Counted from the stretch's first letter, positions 10,391 to 19,851 are shown. The stretch: DNA of 64,000 nucleotides from Cytobacillus oceanisediminis (GCF_007830235.1 NZ_VLKI01000003.1:186001-250000); one strand, 5' to 3'. Numbers and translations: made by a program. The notes: generated by a model from the letters alone, not told the origin.

Positions 10391-10576
10391 ATGGTACTTG
10401 AAAAATACATACTTGCTGTTATTACAACAAATCCTTCCAAAGTACCTTCAGGAGCGGCAGTTTTTCATTGTGAAGATAAAAAAGAAATGGAGATCATAGC
10501 AGCCAATCTTGAAGCCATACTTGATGGAATTGCCCATGCTTTAACAGAAGAATTATACGTAATTGTTAAGCATTGA
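10391..10576 (+). CDS. ypzH: Small capping-complex subunit for YIEGIA (YpzH type)
   Basis: 61 residues with an alpha/beta pattern (YILAVITTN, a middle GAAVFHCEDKKEME segment, a helix, then ELYVIVKH). It starts 5 bp after yphB with RBS GGAAG. Size, position and sequence match the small protein found beside YIEGIA proteins and annotated as their capping-complex subunit. Confidence 0.78.
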   Translation: MVLEKYILAVITTNPSKVPSGAAVFHCEDKKEMEIIAANLEAILDGIAHALTEELYVIVKH

Positions 10577-10635
10577 AGGTGTTTCCAAGTTTTTCATTGC
10601 TAGGAAGGTTTCTCTTTGTTAAAATATCTAAGTTA

Positions 10636-10667
10636 GACCCTTCTATCTTTGAGAAGGGTTTATTTTA
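10636..10667 (+). terminator. Terminator of the yphA-yphB-ypzH unit
   Basis: ACCCTTCT / GAGAAGGGT hairpin followed by a T-rich tract (TTATTTTAT). Confidence 0.7.
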
Positions 10668-10820
10668 TAAATGTAAAGCGGTATAGATAGTGTGGCTTTA
10701 GAAAGTTTAAAACTAAATTAAGGACAGCCATCTTCACGCTTAAAAAAGGAATAGACATTTCTAGAACAAAAATAGGATGTTGAAGCATATTAAGAATAAA
10801 GAATTGAAAGGGTGATGTTC

Positions 10821-12131
10821 ATGGCAAAACCGGTTGTGGCTATTGTCGGGCGTCCAAACGTTGGAAAATCAACGATATTTAACAGAATTGTAGGAGAACG
10901 GATATCAATTGTCGAAGATATTCCTGGAGTAACAAGGGATCGGATTTATAGTTCGGCTGAATGGCTGACACATGATTTTAATATTATCGACACAGGTGGA
11001 ATCGATATTGGTGATGAGCCATTCCTGGAACAAATCCGGCTTCAGGCTGAGATTGCCATAGATGAAGCAGATGTGATCATTTTTCTTGTAAATGGCAGAG
11101 AAGGGGTTACAGCCGCAGACGAAGAAGTCGCAAAAATTTTATATAAAGCCAAAAAACCTGTTGTGCTGGGTGTAAATAAAATTGATAATCCGGAAATGAG
11201 AGATTTGATTTATGATTTTTATGCTCTTGGATTTGGGGAACCATTCCCTATTTCAGGATCGCACGGACTTGGGCTGGGGGACTTGCTGGATGAAGCAGCC
11301 AAACACTTTCCGAAACACGGACAGGGTGAATATGGTGAAGAAGTAATTAAGTTTTCATTAATCGGCCGTCCTAATGTCGGAAAATCGTCTTTAGTAAATG
11401 CCATCCTTGGGGAAGAGCGTGTTATTGTCAGCAACATCGCAGGAACCACAAGGGATGCAATTGACTCCCAGCTGAAGGTTGACGGCCAGGAATATGTCAT
11501 TATCGATACTGCCGGAATGCGCAAAAAAGGAAAAGTTTATGAAACAACAGAAAAATACAGTGTTCTGCGGGCATTGCGGGCAATTGAGCGTTCAGATGTC
11601 GTTCTAGTAGTCATTGATGGAGAAGAAGGCATTATTGAACAGGATAAGCGTATTGCCGGGTATGCGCACGAAGCGGGAAGAGCGGTTGTTATTGTGGTAA
11701 ACAAATGGGATGCTGTCGAAAAAGATGAAAAAACAATGAAAGCTTTTGAACAAAATATTCGAGATCATTTTCAATTCCTCGACTATGCACCTATTGTTTT
11801 CCTTTCTGCAAAAACGAAGAAGCGGATTCACACGCTTATCCCAATGATTAACACAGCGAGTGAAAATCATGCACTTCGTGTAGAGACAAGCGTGCTGAAT
11901 GATGTCATCATGGATGCTGTAGCCATGAATCCGACACCTACAGATAAGGGAAGGCGATTAAGGATTTATTACACGACACAGGTGGCTGTGAAGCCGCCAA
12001 CCTTTGTAGTATTTGTAAATGATCCCGAGCTTCTTCATTTCTCTTATGAACGTTTTCTTGAAAACAGGATAAGAGACGCTTTTGGTTTTGAAGGCACACC
12101 TATTAAGATATTTGCAAGGGAAAGAAAATAG
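10821..12131 (+). CDS. der: Ribosome-associated GTPase Der (EngA)
   Basis: 436 residues with the diagnostic tandem GTPase domains. The first P-loop GRPNVGKST is at 10-18 with DTGG at about 55, and the second GRPNVGKSS is near 183 with DTAG at about 230. A KH-like C-terminal domain spans about 350-436. Der is essential for 50S subunit maturation. The start at 10821 gives the usual N-terminus [10 protein letters not shown] and length; a GTG at 10812 and an ATG at 10815 lie within or too close to the AAAGGG RBS. Confidence 0.96.
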   Translation: MAKPVVAIVGRPNVGKSTIFNRIVGERISIVEDIPGVTRDRIYSSAEWLTHDFNIIDTGGIDIGDEPFLEQIRLQAEIAIDEADVIIFLVNGREGVTAADEEVAKILYKAKKPVVLGVNKIDNPEMRDLIYDFYALGFGEPFPISGSHGLGLGDLLDEAAKHFPKHGQGEYGEEVIKFSLIGRPNVGKSSLVNAILGEERVIVSNIAGTTRDAIDSQLKVDGQEYVIIDTAGMRKKGKVYETTEKYSVLRALRAIERSDVVLVVIDGEEGIIEQDKRIAGYAHEAGRAVVIVVNKWDAVEKDEKTMKAFEQNIRDHFQFLDYAPIVFLSAKTKKRIHTLIPMINTASENHALRVETSVLNDVIMDAVAMNPTPTDKGRRLRIYYTTQVAVKPPTFVVFVNDPELLHFSYERFLENRIRDAFGFEGTPIKIFARERK

Positions 12132-12274
12132 CAGGAAGAGCAGATGTCTTTGTTTAAACAGAAAGCATAACATTAGGGAGTATATCGGTACCTGTTATAT
12201 GATCATACTCCGTATTGCTGACTGAGCCGGATGGTGTTTTAAAACATCCAAATAAATTAAAAGGCAGTGATCAA

Positions 12275-13345
12275 ATGGAGCGGAATAGAGAAAGTGTTGC
12301 AGTTGTAGGAGCGGGCAGCTGGGGGACAGCTTTGGCTATGGTCCTGGCCGATAATGGGCATGATGTTAGGCTTTGGGGCCATAATCCCGAGCAAATTGAA
12401 GAAATAAATACGCAGCATACCAATAAAAAATACTTATCAGAAATTCACCTGCCGGAAGAGATCAGAGGCTATTCATCACTTGAAGAGGCTTTACCCAGAA
12501 CAGAAATCATGATATTGGCTGTACCGACAAAGGCAATTCGTGAAGTTCTCGGTAAAATTAGAGAAATCAGGACAGAGCCTATCACCATTGTTCATGTCAG
12601 CAAGGGAATTGAGCCAGACTCACTTTTGCGGATTTCAGAAATGATTGAGGAAGAAATGCCCGAAAACCTTTTGGATAGTGTTGTAGTGCTTTCAGGTCCA
12701 AGCCATGCTGAAGAAGTAAGCCTGCGGCATCCAACTACTGTTACAGTTTCTTCAAAAAATATGAAAGCTGCTGAGAAAATTCAGGACTTGTTTATTAATA
12801 ACAATTTTAGAGTGTACACGAACCCAGATATTATTGGAGTAGAAATTGGCGGTGCCCTTAAAAACATTATTGCGCTTGCTGCAGGAATTACAGATGGTTT
12901 GGGGTATGGCGACAATGCAAAGGCTGCCCTAATAACAAGAGGGCTTGCAGAGATTGCCCGACTTGGCATGAAAATGGGGGCCAGTCCGCTTACCTTCTCC
13001 GGATTGGCTGGTATAGGCGACTTGATCGTTACATGTACATCAGTCCATTCGCGCAATTGGAGAGCTGGCAACCTTCTTGGAAAGGGGCATAACCTTCAGG
13101 AAGTACTTGATAATATGGGTATGGTTGTAGAAGGGGTAAGAACTACGAAAGCAGCCCATCAGCTTGCTAAAAAATATGATGTAAAAATGCCAATTACAAA
13201 TGTTCTTTATGATGTCCTATTTAATAATGTTAATGCCAAGGATGCAGTTGATCTTTTGATGGGACGAGGAAAAACACACGAAATGGAAGACCTTGCAAAT
13301 GTCCTGGAGGATCAAAGAGGAAGCAAAAATCAGGAAAATCTTTAA
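12275..13345 (+). CDS. gpsA: Glycerol-3-phosphate dehydrogenase [NAD(P)+]
   Basis: 356 residues. It reduces dihydroxyacetone phosphate to sn-glycerol 3-phosphate, the phospholipid backbone, in the cytosol. The Rossmann motif GAGSWGTAL spans about 12-20. The catalytic lysine lies in the [12 protein letters not shown] segment and a conserved GLAGIGDL follows. I start at the ATG at 12275; an open extension back to 12215 has no support. The RBS (AAAAGGCAGTG) is moderate. It lies 143 bp after der, as in B. subtilis. Confidence 0.94.
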   Translation: MERNRESVAVVGAGSWGTALAMVLADNGHDVRLWGHNPEQIEEINTQHTNKKYLSEIHLPEEIRGYSSLEEALPRTEIMILAVPTKAIREVLGKIREIRTEPITIVHVSKGIEPDSLLRISEMIEEEMPENLLDSVVVLSGPSHAEEVSLRHPTTVTVSSKNMKAAEKIQDLFINNNFRVYTNPDIIGVEIGGALKNIIALAAGITDGLGYGDNAKAALITRGLAEIARLGMKMGASPLTFSGLAGIGDLIVTCTSVHSRNWRAGNLLGKGHNLQEVLDNMGMVVEGVRTTKAAHQLAKKYDVKMPITNVLYDVLFNNVNAKDAVDLLMGRGKTHEMEDLANVLEDQRGSKNQENL

Positions 13346-13451
13346 TAATTGAAAAATATAGGCATTAGATGATGCGAGTTGGCAGGTTCCTGCATACAAT
13401 GCAACGAAGCAAACTAGTGAAATGAACAGGGTGTTGGGTTATTTAGTCAAC

Positions 13452-13495
13452 TGGCTGAGGTAAAGAATTGCCCCTTCTTTACCTCAGTTTTTTTA
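13452..13495 (+). terminator. Strong terminator after gpsA
   Basis: CTGAGGTAAAGAA / TTCTTTACCTCAG, a 13-base perfect stem, followed by seven T. Confidence 0.95.
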
Positions 13496-13543
13496 TGCCT
13501 GAAAATTTGAAGAGGAAAAGCTTTTAGATTTTTCCCATTGGTA

Positions 13544-13552
13544 TGTTATAAT
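13544..13552 (+). promoter_or_regulatory. Extended -10 promoter for yphE
   Basis: TGTTATAAT, a TGN plus consensus TATAAT, stands 27 bp upstream of the yphE ATG and after the gpsA terminator. No convincing -35. Confidence 0.5.
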
Positions 13553-13578
13553 ACTTTTCGGAAAAGGGAGTTGATTAA

Positions 13579-13782
13579 ATGTCACCGGCTTTAATGAAAA
13601 TGTGGATATCACTGGCTTCAATGGGATTTATGTTTTTATCTATAGTTCTGATTTATCTTAGCCGCTTTAAACTGAAAGCTGGGATATTGAAGCTTATTAC
13701 GGCTATTATTGCTTATATTTTGATGATCATAAGCGGAATTATTATTGTTCTTGTCGTGTTCAGCGGCCCGACAAGCAGCTAG
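13579..13782 (+). CDS. yphE: YphE, DUF2768 membrane protein
   Basis: 67 residues with two hydrophobic helices (about 10-28 and 37-62) joined by a short basic turn, fitting the DUF2768 family found in endospore formers. It is 25 bp upstream of yphF and shares an extended -10 promoter. Function unknown. Confidence 0.78.
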   Translation: MSPALMKMWISLASMGFMFLSIVLIYLSRFKLKAGILKLITAIIAYILMIISGIIIVLVVFSGPTSS

Positions 13783-13807
13783 CTATATTACATAAAGGGT
13801 TGATTAG

Positions 13808-14521
13808 ATGAGAAAAGCATGTAACACGTTCTTGCTTCTTTTGATTACAGGGATGGTCCTGACTGGCTGTATGTATCCTGAAGAGAAGCTATCCCAAAAT
13901 CAGATAGCCTATAAGGACCAATTGCAGTCTGTCCAATCGGCAGTAGATCAGTATAGAGAAGATAATGGCGGGCTTCTTCCGATCAAGACAAAGGATCAGG
14001 CAACCCCGATTTATCAAAAGTATCCGATTGACTTTAAAAAGATTGCGCCTCAATATATGGCTGAGCCTCCTGGAAATGCATTTGAGTCTGGTGGCGTATT
14101 CCAATATGTGCTAGTTGATGCAGAAACGGACCCGAAAGTAAAAATATTCGATTTGAGAATCGCAGAAACGATCAGGGATATTAACCTGAGAATTAAAGCA
14201 CATGGTTTCCCGCCTTACAAAGAACAAATTGCTGATAATGTTTTTACAATGGATTTTAAAAAATTAGGATTTAAAGAAGAGCCAAAAGCGCTTAGCCCAT
14301 ATAGCGGCCAAAACCTTCCGTTTGTAGTAACCGGCGATGCCGATGTATATGTTGATTACCGGATTGATCTTTATCAGGCCCTGAAGGAAAAGGAAAACAA
14401 GTATAAGCCTGGAGAAGATGTCAGGGATATACTAGTTGAAGATTCTGCTTTTGTTCCCTCCTATTCTTTGCCATATACAATAGATGCTGAAACAAATGAA
14501 CCAATCTTTTTGGTGAAATAG
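13808..14521 (+). CDS. yphF: YphF, lipoprotein of unknown function
   Basis: 237 residues. The N-terminus is a lipoprotein signal: basic MRKA, hydrophobic core, lipobox LTGC with Cys at about 22. The mature part is hydrophilic, about 215 residues, without a recognised catalytic motif. Position between yphE and spoIVA and the size match B. subtilis YphF. It is expected on the outer face of the membrane. Confidence 0.8.
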   Translation: MRKACNTFLLLLITGMVLTGCMYPEEKLSQNQIAYKDQLQSVQSAVDQYREDNGGLLPIKTKDQATPIYQKYPIDFKKIAPQYMAEPPGNAFESGGVFQYVLVDAETDPKVKIFDLRIAETIRDINLRIKAHGFPPYKEQIADNVFTMDFKKLGFKEEPKALSPYSGQNLPFVVTGDADVYVDYRIDLYQALKEKENKYKPGEDVRDILVEDSAFVPSYSLPYTIDAETNEPIFLVK

Positions 14522-14525
14522 TCAT

Positions 14526-14575
14526 AACCTTTCTTCTGTAAAATATATTGTAGGAGAAGGGTTTTTTTTTATTAT
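14526..14575 (+). terminator. Terminator of yphE-yphF
   Basis: AACCTTTCTTCT / AGGAGAAGGGTT with G-T pairs, loop about 14 bases, followed by a run of nine T. Confidence 0.75.
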
Positions 14576-14775
14576 TTTTTTTATAAAGACACTCTTCAAC
14601 CTGACCAATAGCATAAAGAAAAAGAAATAAAGCGTAAAGGGAGTTATTAAATTCTAGAGGGAAATTTGGGATCGGCCAGCTGTCCATTCCAGATCGCCTG
14701 ATGGCATGGAGAATTTCTTTGCCGGCCGGCGGGTGCCTCACTTTCCTGATAAGGGGGTAAAAATTTAAAAAAACT
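14576..14775 (+). other. Intergenic region between yphF and the spoIVA promoter
   Basis: Two hundred bases with no supported gene. The only striking word is the self-complementary GCCGGCCGGC near 14721. The minus-strand reading frame here is a shadow running into yphF. Confidence 0.4.
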
Positions 14776-14806
14776 GTCATAACAATGTAGGACAACATCA
14801 TACACA
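14776..14806 (+). promoter_or_regulatory. Candidate sigma-E promoter of spoIVA
   Basis: GTCATAA at 14776 and CATACACA at 14799 resemble the sigma-E -35 and -10 elements (ATA and CATAcanT) at workable spacing, 69 bp before the start codon. spoIVA is a classic sigma-E gene, which supports the reading. Confidence 0.5.
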
Positions 14807-14874
14807 TATAATGTCCAAACATAATAGATAGGATAATATTATCCCACTAACTCTATGATTCGGGAGGGGATCAC

Positions 14875-16353
14875 TTGGAAAAGGTTGATATTTTTAAAGA
14901 TATTGCCGAAAGAACTGGCGGCGATATATATTTTGGAGTAGTTGGCGCCGTTCGCACCGGCAAATCCACATTTATAAAGAAATTTATGGAGCTTGTTGTA
15001 TTGCCGAATATGGACAATGAAGCAGACCGTGCCCGTACTCAGGATGAACTTCCGCAAAGTGCTGCCGGCAAAACGATTATGACCACAGAACCGAAATTCG
15101 TGCCTAACCAGGCTGCTACAGTCCATGTGGCAGAAGGCCTGGATGTAAACATACGACTGGTTGACTGTGTAGGTTATACAGTCCCCGGAGCTAAGGGATA
15201 TGAAGATGAAAATGGCCCAAGAATGATCAATACACCTTGGTATGAAGAGCCGATCCCTTTCCATGAAGCTGCAGAGATAGGTACGAGAAAAGTTATTCAG
15301 GAGCACTCAACTATCGGCGTCGTGATTACGACAGATGGAACGATTGGCGAAATTCCGCGTGCCAATTATCTGGAGGCGGAAGAAAGGGTTATTGATGAAC
15401 TGAAGGAAGTCGGTAAGCCTTTTATCATGATTATTAATAGCGTACAGCCTCACCATCCGAATACGGATGTGCTTAGAAATGAGCTTTCCGAGAAGTATGA
15501 TATTCCGGTTCTTGCCATGAGTGTAGAAGGCATGAGGGAAACGGATGTTATGAATGTAATGCGTGAAGCTCTATATGAATTCCCGGTGCTTGAAGTTAAT
15601 GTAAACCTTCCAAGCTGGGTGATGGTGCTGCATGAAGATCATTGGCTTCGTGAAAGCTACCAGGAAGCAGTAAAAGAAACTGTTAAAGACATTAAAAGGC
15701 TTAGAGATGTAGACCGTGTAGTCCATCAATTTAGCGACTTTGAGTTTATTGACCGTGCAGGGCTCGCTGGCATTGAAATGGGGCAGGGTGTGGCAGAAAT
15801 AGACTTGTACGCCCCGGATGATCTTTATGATGAAGTACTAAAAGAAATTGTCGGTGTGGAAATCCGAGGAAAAGACCATCTGCTTGAACTGATGCAGGAA
15901 TTTGCCCATGCAAAAGCAGAATATGACCAAATATCCGATGCTTTAAGAATGGTGAAGCAAACAGGTTATGGAATTGCCGCTCCTTCGCTGGCTGATATGA
16001 GCCTAGATGAACCGGAAATCACACGCCATGGCTCACGCTTCGGAGTGCGTCTAAAAGCAGTTGCACCGTCTATCCATATGATTAAAGTTGATGTAGAATC
16101 CGAGTTTTCGCCGATTATCGGTACAGAGAAGCAAAGCGAGGAACTCGTCCGTTATCTGATGCAGGATTTTGAAGATGATCCTCTATCCATCTGGAACTCT
16201 GATATCTTTGGTCGAAGCTTAAGCTCAATTGTGAGGGAAGGAATACAGGCAAAGCTTTCCCTAATGCCTGAGAACGCAAGATATAAGCTTAAAGAAACTC
16301 TGGAAAGAATTATTAACGAAGGCTCTGGCGGATTAATAGCGATAATCCTTTAA
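14875..16353 (+). CDS. spoIVA: Stage IV sporulation protein A, coat basement ATPase
   Basis: 492 residues, the usual length. SpoIVA is a cytoskeletal ATPase made in the mother cell that polymerises on the forespore surface, held by SpoVM, and forms the base of the spore coat. The Walker A motif GAVRTGKSTF places the key Lys at residue 30. The conserved C-terminus ends SGGLIAIIL. Translation starts at TTG 14875 with GGGAGGGG 8 bp upstream. Flanked by terminators, it is a single-gene unit. Confidence 0.97.
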   Translation: MEKVDIFKDIAERTGGDIYFGVVGAVRTGKSTFIKKFMELVVLPNMDNEADRARTQDELPQSAAGKTIMTTEPKFVPNQAATVHVAEGLDVNIRLVDCVGYTVPGAKGYEDENGPRMINTPWYEEPIPFHEAAEIGTRKVIQEHSTIGVVITTDGTIGEIPRANYLEAEERVIDELKEVGKPFIMIINSVQPHHPNTDVLRNELSEKYDIPVLAMSVEGMRETDVMNVMREALYEFPVLEVNVNLPSWVMVLHEDHWLRESYQEAVKETVKDIKRLRDVDRVVHQFSDFEFIDRAGLAGIEMGQGVAEIDLYAPDDLYDEVLKEIVGVEIRGKDHLLELMQEFAHAKAEYDQISDALRMVKQTGYGIAAPSLADMSLDEPEITRHGSRFGVRLKAVAPSIHMIKVDVESEFSPIIGTEKQSEELVRYLMQDFEDDPLSIWNSDIFGRSLSSIVREGIQAKLSLMPENARYKLKETLERIINEGSGGLIAIIL

Positions 16354-16357
16354 ATGA

Positions 16358-16384
16358 AGGCTCCTTTTGGAGTCTTTTTTTATT
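16358..16384 (+). terminator. Terminator of spoIVA
   Basis: AGGCTCC / GGAGTCT hairpin with one G-T pair, followed by TTTTTT. Confidence 0.75.
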
Positions 16385-16385
16385 T

Positions 16386-16608
16386 GGCTCTGTTAAAGCT
16401 TTTTGTTGTTTTTTAGCACCCTGTTGATTGGAGCGGAAGGCACTAATCCCGCGAAAATGCATTCGCATTTCCTTCGTGCGGTGTTATTTCAGGGAAGCTT
16501 ATTCAAAGTCCTGCGGGAGTGCGGATCAAAGCGACGAGGAGGCTCCCTGACCGCCCGCGGTTCGCTGAGCACCTGGAGCGGAAATCAATAGGCCAGTTTA
16601 TCAGAGTT
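16386..16608 (+). repeat. Family B element, copy B2
   Basis: Begins GGCTCTGTTAAAG and ends AGTTTATCAGAGTT, an imperfect terminal inverted repeat, with the internal pair CTGTTGATTGGAGCGGAA and GGAGCGGAAATCAATAG. It starts two bases after the spoIVA terminator and runs the same way as the genes. No coding function. Confidence 0.85.
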
Positions 16609-16725
16609 ATTTTTAAAAATTTCTTTTTATGTTTATTAAAGCGCCCTTAGGGTATGAAATAAAGGTCAACTTATTACAAATATGTTGCAGATAAGAAAAG
16701 ATTCCCATTAAATCATGAAATATTC

Positions 16726-16814
16726 TTGATAAGAGTAAATGATTGTGATAATCTTTTAACAGAATTACCGTTGTGGCGGCCGAAACCCTTATTATCAAAG
16801 GATTTTTGATAATT
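16726..16814 (+). promoter_or_regulatory. Cluster of TTGATAA boxes upstream of hbs
   Basis: TTGATAA-like words occur at 16726 and 16745, with TTATCAAA at 16792 and TTTGATAA at 16805. The last two form a perfect 8-bp inverted repeat with a 5-bp spacer. The rest of the 360 bp between B2 and hbs is AT-rich with possible but unconvincing -10 boxes. Role unproven. Confidence 0.3.
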
Positions 16815-16967
16815 TATGGATTGAAATTTTTCTGTTCATACTTTATTATTAGGCTTGTTAAATAAAAACACGCCATAACGTATAGAATTCAGTAATTTTG
16901 TTTACAAATGTATGTAAGGATTGTTATTTTACTGGGTTTTATCGATATTTGGGAGGAGGTGAAAGGC

Positions 16968-17240
16968 ATGAACAAGACAGAACTAATTAACGCAGTTGCT
17001 GAAGCTGGCGAACTTTCTAAAAAAGACGCAACTAAAGCAGTTGATGCTGTTTTCGATACAATCTTAGATGCTTTGAAAAATGGTGATAAGGTACAACTAA
17101 TTGGTTTCGGAAACTTCGAGGTTCGCGAACGTGCTGCCCGTAAAGGACGCAACCCGCAAACTGGTGAAGAAATCGAAATCGCTGCAAGCAAAGTTCCTGC
17201 TTTCAAACCAGGCAAAGCGCTTAAAGATGCAGTTAAGTAA
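16968..17240 (+). CDS. hbs: HU-type DNA-binding protein HBsu
   Basis: 90 residues, the exact HU length. HU dimers bend and compact chromosomal DNA. The sequence carries the helical N-terminal body [20 protein letters not shown], the [18 protein letters not shown] arm with its conserved RNP tip, and the C-terminal [15 protein letters not shown]. The ATG at 16968 follows GGGAGGAGGTGA, a very strong RBS; an open extension to 16908 is not used. It is a stand-alone unit between terminators. Confidence 0.98.
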   Translation: MNKTELINAVAEAGELSKKDATKAVDAVFDTILDALKNGDKVQLIGFGNFEVRERAARKGRNPQTGEEIEIAASKVPAFKPGKALKDAVK

Positions 17241-17399
17241 TCTACATAGAGTGAAACATCATTCAGGGCAGGCATTTTGCTGAACTGAATGTTAGTTGAA
17301 CCAATCGGGCGTTTACTGGCAGTTTTCCTACTCTAGAATAGGAGGTATTACCTGCCGGTTAACCAGCGATAAAAGTGCTTAAAGCTTATGCTTGAGCTA

Positions 17400-17427
17400 A
17401 AAACCGCGATTCGTTCGCGGTTTTTTC
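17400..17427 (+). terminator. Terminator of hbs
   Basis: AACCGCG / CGCGGTT hairpin with loop ATTCGTT, followed by TTTTTT. About 160 bp of 3' untranslated region separates it from hbs. Confidence 0.85.
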
Positions 17428-17439
17428 TATTTTAAAATA

Positions 17440-17672
17440 GGGCTGTGTAAAGGTCAATGTTGATTTTAGTACGCTGTTGATTGGAGCGGAAGCTGCGAGC
17501 TCCTCGAAAATGCTCTCGGATTTTCTTCGTGCGGTGTTAATTCACTGATGCTTATTCAATGTCCTGCGGGGAGTGCGGATCAAAGGGAGACCCCGCAGGC
17601 GCAAGACGCCGAGGAGCGTCGGACCGCCCTGAGTGCCTGGAGCGGAAATCAACAGGCAAGTTTAACAGACCC
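17440..17672 (+). repeat. Family B element, copy B3
   Basis: Starts GGGCTGTGTAAAG, ends AGTTTAACAGACCC. Internal marks CTGTTGATTGGAGCGGAA and GGAGCGGAAATCAACAG are intact. Lies just past the hbs terminator, same direction as the genes. Confidence 0.87.
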
Positions 17673-17703
17673 GGCTCATGCTATACGCCATACAGTTTCT
17701 GCT

Positions 17704-17733
17704 TTGCGCAGACCAAAAGGGTTATGCTAATAT
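17704..17733 (+). promoter_or_regulatory. Possible promoter of folE
   Basis: TGCTAATAT (extended -10) at 17725-17733 with a weak TTTGCG at 17704, about 46 bp before the start codon. Confidence 0.35.
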
Positions 17734-17778
17734 GAACATATTATCAAACACAGTGTTATAGCATAGGAGGAAGTAATT

Positions 17779-18345
17779 ATGGCAGACGTAAATCGTGCCC
17801 AGATAGAAGATGCGGTACGTTTAATATTAGAAGCAATCGGTGAAGACCCAAATCGGGAAGGGCTCCTTGATACACCAAAACGAGTAGCAAAAATGTATGA
17901 AGAAGTTTTTATGGGATTAAACCAGGATCCTAAAGAGTATTTTGAGACAGTATTTGGCGAAGATCATGAAGAACTTGTCCTCGTGAAGGATATTCCTTTT
18001 TATTCTATGTGCGAACATCACCTTGTGCCATTTTTCGGTGTAGCCCATGTCGCTTATATTCCAAGGAACGGAAGGGTAACTGGCTTAAGTAAACTTGCCA
18101 GGGCTGTAGAGGCAGTAGCAAAAAGGCCGCAGCTTCAAGAACGCATTACATCCACAGTTGCTAACTCAATTCTCGAGAAGCTTGAGCCGCATGGCGTTAT
18201 GGTCGTTGTAGAAGCGGAACATATGTGCATGACAATGCGGGGAGTTAAAAAGCCAGGTTCTAAAACAGTTACTTCCGCTGTAAGAGGTGTGTTTGCAGAT
18301 GATGCAAGAGCACGGGCAGAGGTTCTTTCATTAATCAAACAATAA
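17779..18345 (+). CDS. folE: GTP cyclohydrolase I
   Basis: 188 residues, cytosolic. It converts GTP to 7,8-dihydroneopterin triphosphate, the first step of folate synthesis. Zinc ligands are in [10 protein letters not shown] at about 77 and the Cys of EHMCMTMRG near 148; [11 protein letters not shown] is also conserved. AGGAGG stands 8 bp before the ATG. In B. subtilis it is mtrA, co-transcribed with mtrB; here a terminator-like hairpin separates the two. Confidence 0.96.
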   Translation: MADVNRAQIEDAVRLILEAIGEDPNREGLLDTPKRVAKMYEEVFMGLNQDPKEYFETVFGEDHEELVLVKDIPFYSMCEHHLVPFFGVAHVAYIPRNGRVTGLSKLARAVEAVAKRPQLQERITSTVANSILEKLEPHGVMVVVEAEHMCMTMRGVKKPGSKTVTSAVRGVFADDARARAEVLSLIKQ

Positions 18346-18403
18346 GCTTGGAAACAAGACTAAAATATGCGTCTCATTCTTAAAGAAAGAAAAAGAATTC
18401 GGG

Positions 18404-18438
18404 AAAGGCTGAAAGATAACTACTTTTGGCCTTTTTTT
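18404..18438 (+). terminator. Terminator between folE and mtrB
   Basis: AAAGGCTGAAAG / CTTTTGGCCTTT, a 12-bp stem with two G-T pairs and a 7-base loop, with the T-run continuing to 18438. It stands 45 bp before mtrB. Confidence 0.7.
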
Positions 18439-18483
18439 GTAAGAAATTATTTTTGCCAAAATATATTGTAAAGGATGTTTTCA

Positions 18484-18720
18484 ATGGAAAAGAAAAGTCC
18501 ATCGGGAAATGATTATATAGTTATTAAAGCAAAAGAAGACGGTGTAAATGTCATTGGTTTAACGAGGGGTTCTGATACAAGATTCCATCATTCCGAAAAG
18601 CTGGATCAGGGAGAAGTTATGATTGCCCAATTTACAGAGCACACATCTGCTATAAAGGTGAGGGGAAACGCAAGGATTATGACCTGTTATGGAGAACTGG
18701 AAAGCGAAGCGAAAAAATAA
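18484..18720 (+). CDS. mtrB: TRAP, tryptophan-activated RNA-binding attenuation protein
   Basis: 78 residues. TRAP forms an 11-mer ring that binds tryptophan and then (G/U)AG repeats in trp-gene leaders, ending transcription or blocking translation. The RNA-contact residues are kept: Lys39 in HHSEK, Lys58 and Arg60 in AIKVRG (37, 56 and 58 in B. subtilis), as are the GLTRG and [10 protein letters not shown] strands. Start is ATG 18484, nine bases after AAAGGA; the ATG at 18475 abuts that RBS. No trp biosynthetic gene occurs in the window. Confidence 0.95.
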   Translation: MEKKSPSGNDYIVIKAKEDGVNVIGLTRGSDTRFHHSEKLDQGEVMIAQFTEHTSAIKVRGNARIMTCYGELESEAKK

Positions 18721-19038
18721 TAGTAAAAATGGACATAATTGTTTTTCAAGATAATGTCCTGACATGTTTCTGTAATTTATGATATAATTGTCTCTGCTTA
18801 ATTAATAATACATTTGATAACAAGATACCAGTAAAAAGGGCTTTTTTTATGCCCGATTTATTTATATTTCATACTAAACGATCAATAGGTCAAAAATAGA
18901 CTATATAATCTTAAAGATAAGTGTGTTTAACAATTTTGATAAAGCTTCTCCTGTCTTTTTCCCTTTAGCTTTGCATGCTCAGGGAGCAAGGAGGCTGCTG
19001 CGGGAAATAGAAAACTTAGGGGAAACAAGGGTGATTGC
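18721..19038 (+). other. Long intergenic/leader region before hepS
   Basis: 318 bp without a gene. It holds a good promoter at 18759-18788, a small GGGC/GCCC hairpin near 18838-18854, a second TATAAT at 18904 lacking a -35, and AGGGAGCAAGGAGG-type purine-rich stretches before the hepS RBS. No known riboswitch was recognised. Confidence 0.35.
18759..18788 (+). promoter_or_regulatory. Promoter of hepS-menH-hepT
   Basis: CTGACA (one mismatch to TTGACA), 18-bp spacer, consensus TATAAT at 18783. It would give an untranslated leader of about 245 bases. Confidence 0.55.
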
Positions 19039-19848
19039 ATGCATGACGTGAAGATTAAATTGGCAGATATTAAAGAACAGATTGAGAAAAAGGTACACCA
19101 CCCTTATCTGCTCAGGTATATCGATTCTCCCGTTATAGACGAAGATAAGCTTCTGCTCTTAATTTCTATCCTGGATGAATTAAAACTTTCGGAAACAAAG
19201 GCAGAACAATATGCCATAACGGCTATGCTTATCCAAATCGCCCTTGATACCCATGAACTTGTAATGAACGATGAGTCTGAAGGTGAAGACCTTAAACACA
19301 GACAGCTTACCGTCCTTGCAGGCGTGTATTACAGCGGCTTATATTATAAAATTCTTGCCGCACTCGATGATATTAACATGATTCGTGCACTGGCTGACGG
19401 GATTAAAGATGTGAATGAGCATAAGATATCCCTCTACCAGAAAGCCCCTGAGGCTGTTGACCACTTAATGAATTCCGTCAAGAAGATTGAGGCGGCTCTC
19501 TTCGAAAAGTTGACGGATGCTTATTCCAAGACTGATTGGAAAGAGGTTGCATCCAATCTGCTATTTATTAAGCGGCTAATTGCCGAGAAAGAGCAATTTA
19601 TTAAGAATGGCACTTCAATTGTCTTTGAAGCGCTGAAAAAGCTGACATTCCCAAAAGTGAAAGAGATGTCTGCTGAACAGCAAAACTATCTGCTTCTGAT
19701 TTGTGACAGATATATTGACTTTTCTAGAAAGCTGGTTGATCAATATCTGATGAAAATCCCTTTTGTAAACGAATTGTTAGAGCAGCGTATTCATTTCATC
19801 TTTAATCATAGTCAGTCTGTGGCTAAAACTTTTGTGGAAGAAGGGTAA
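19039..19848 (+). CDS. hepS: Heptaprenyl diphosphate synthase component 1
   Basis: 269 residues, all-helical, lacking DDxxD motifs as expected of the small regulatory subunit. Together with HepT it makes heptaprenyl diphosphate (C35) for the menaquinone-7 side chain. Order hepS-menH-hepT and size match B. subtilis. RBS AAGGGTGA precedes the ATG. It ends 3 bp before menH. Sequence conservation in this family is low, so context carries much of the call. Confidence 0.9.
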   Translation: MHDVKIKLADIKEQIEKKVHHPYLLRYIDSPVIDEDKLLLLISILDELKLSETKAEQYAITAMLIQIALDTHELVMNDESEGEDLKHRQLTVLAGVYYSGLYYKILAALDDINMIRALADGIKDVNEHKISLYQKAPEAVDHLMNSVKKIEAALFEKLTDAYSKTDWKEVASNLLFIKRLIAEKEQFIKNGTSIVFEALKKLTFPKVKEMSAEQQNYLLLICDRYIDFSRKLVDQYLMKIPFVNELLEQRIHFIFNHSQSVAKTFVEEG

Positions 19849-19851
19849 TGT

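Noticed and set aside
14421-14822. Minus-strand 133-codon frame overlapping yphF
   Set aside because: Shadow of the yphF 3' end continuing into AT-rich DNA; no RBS and low-complexity composition.
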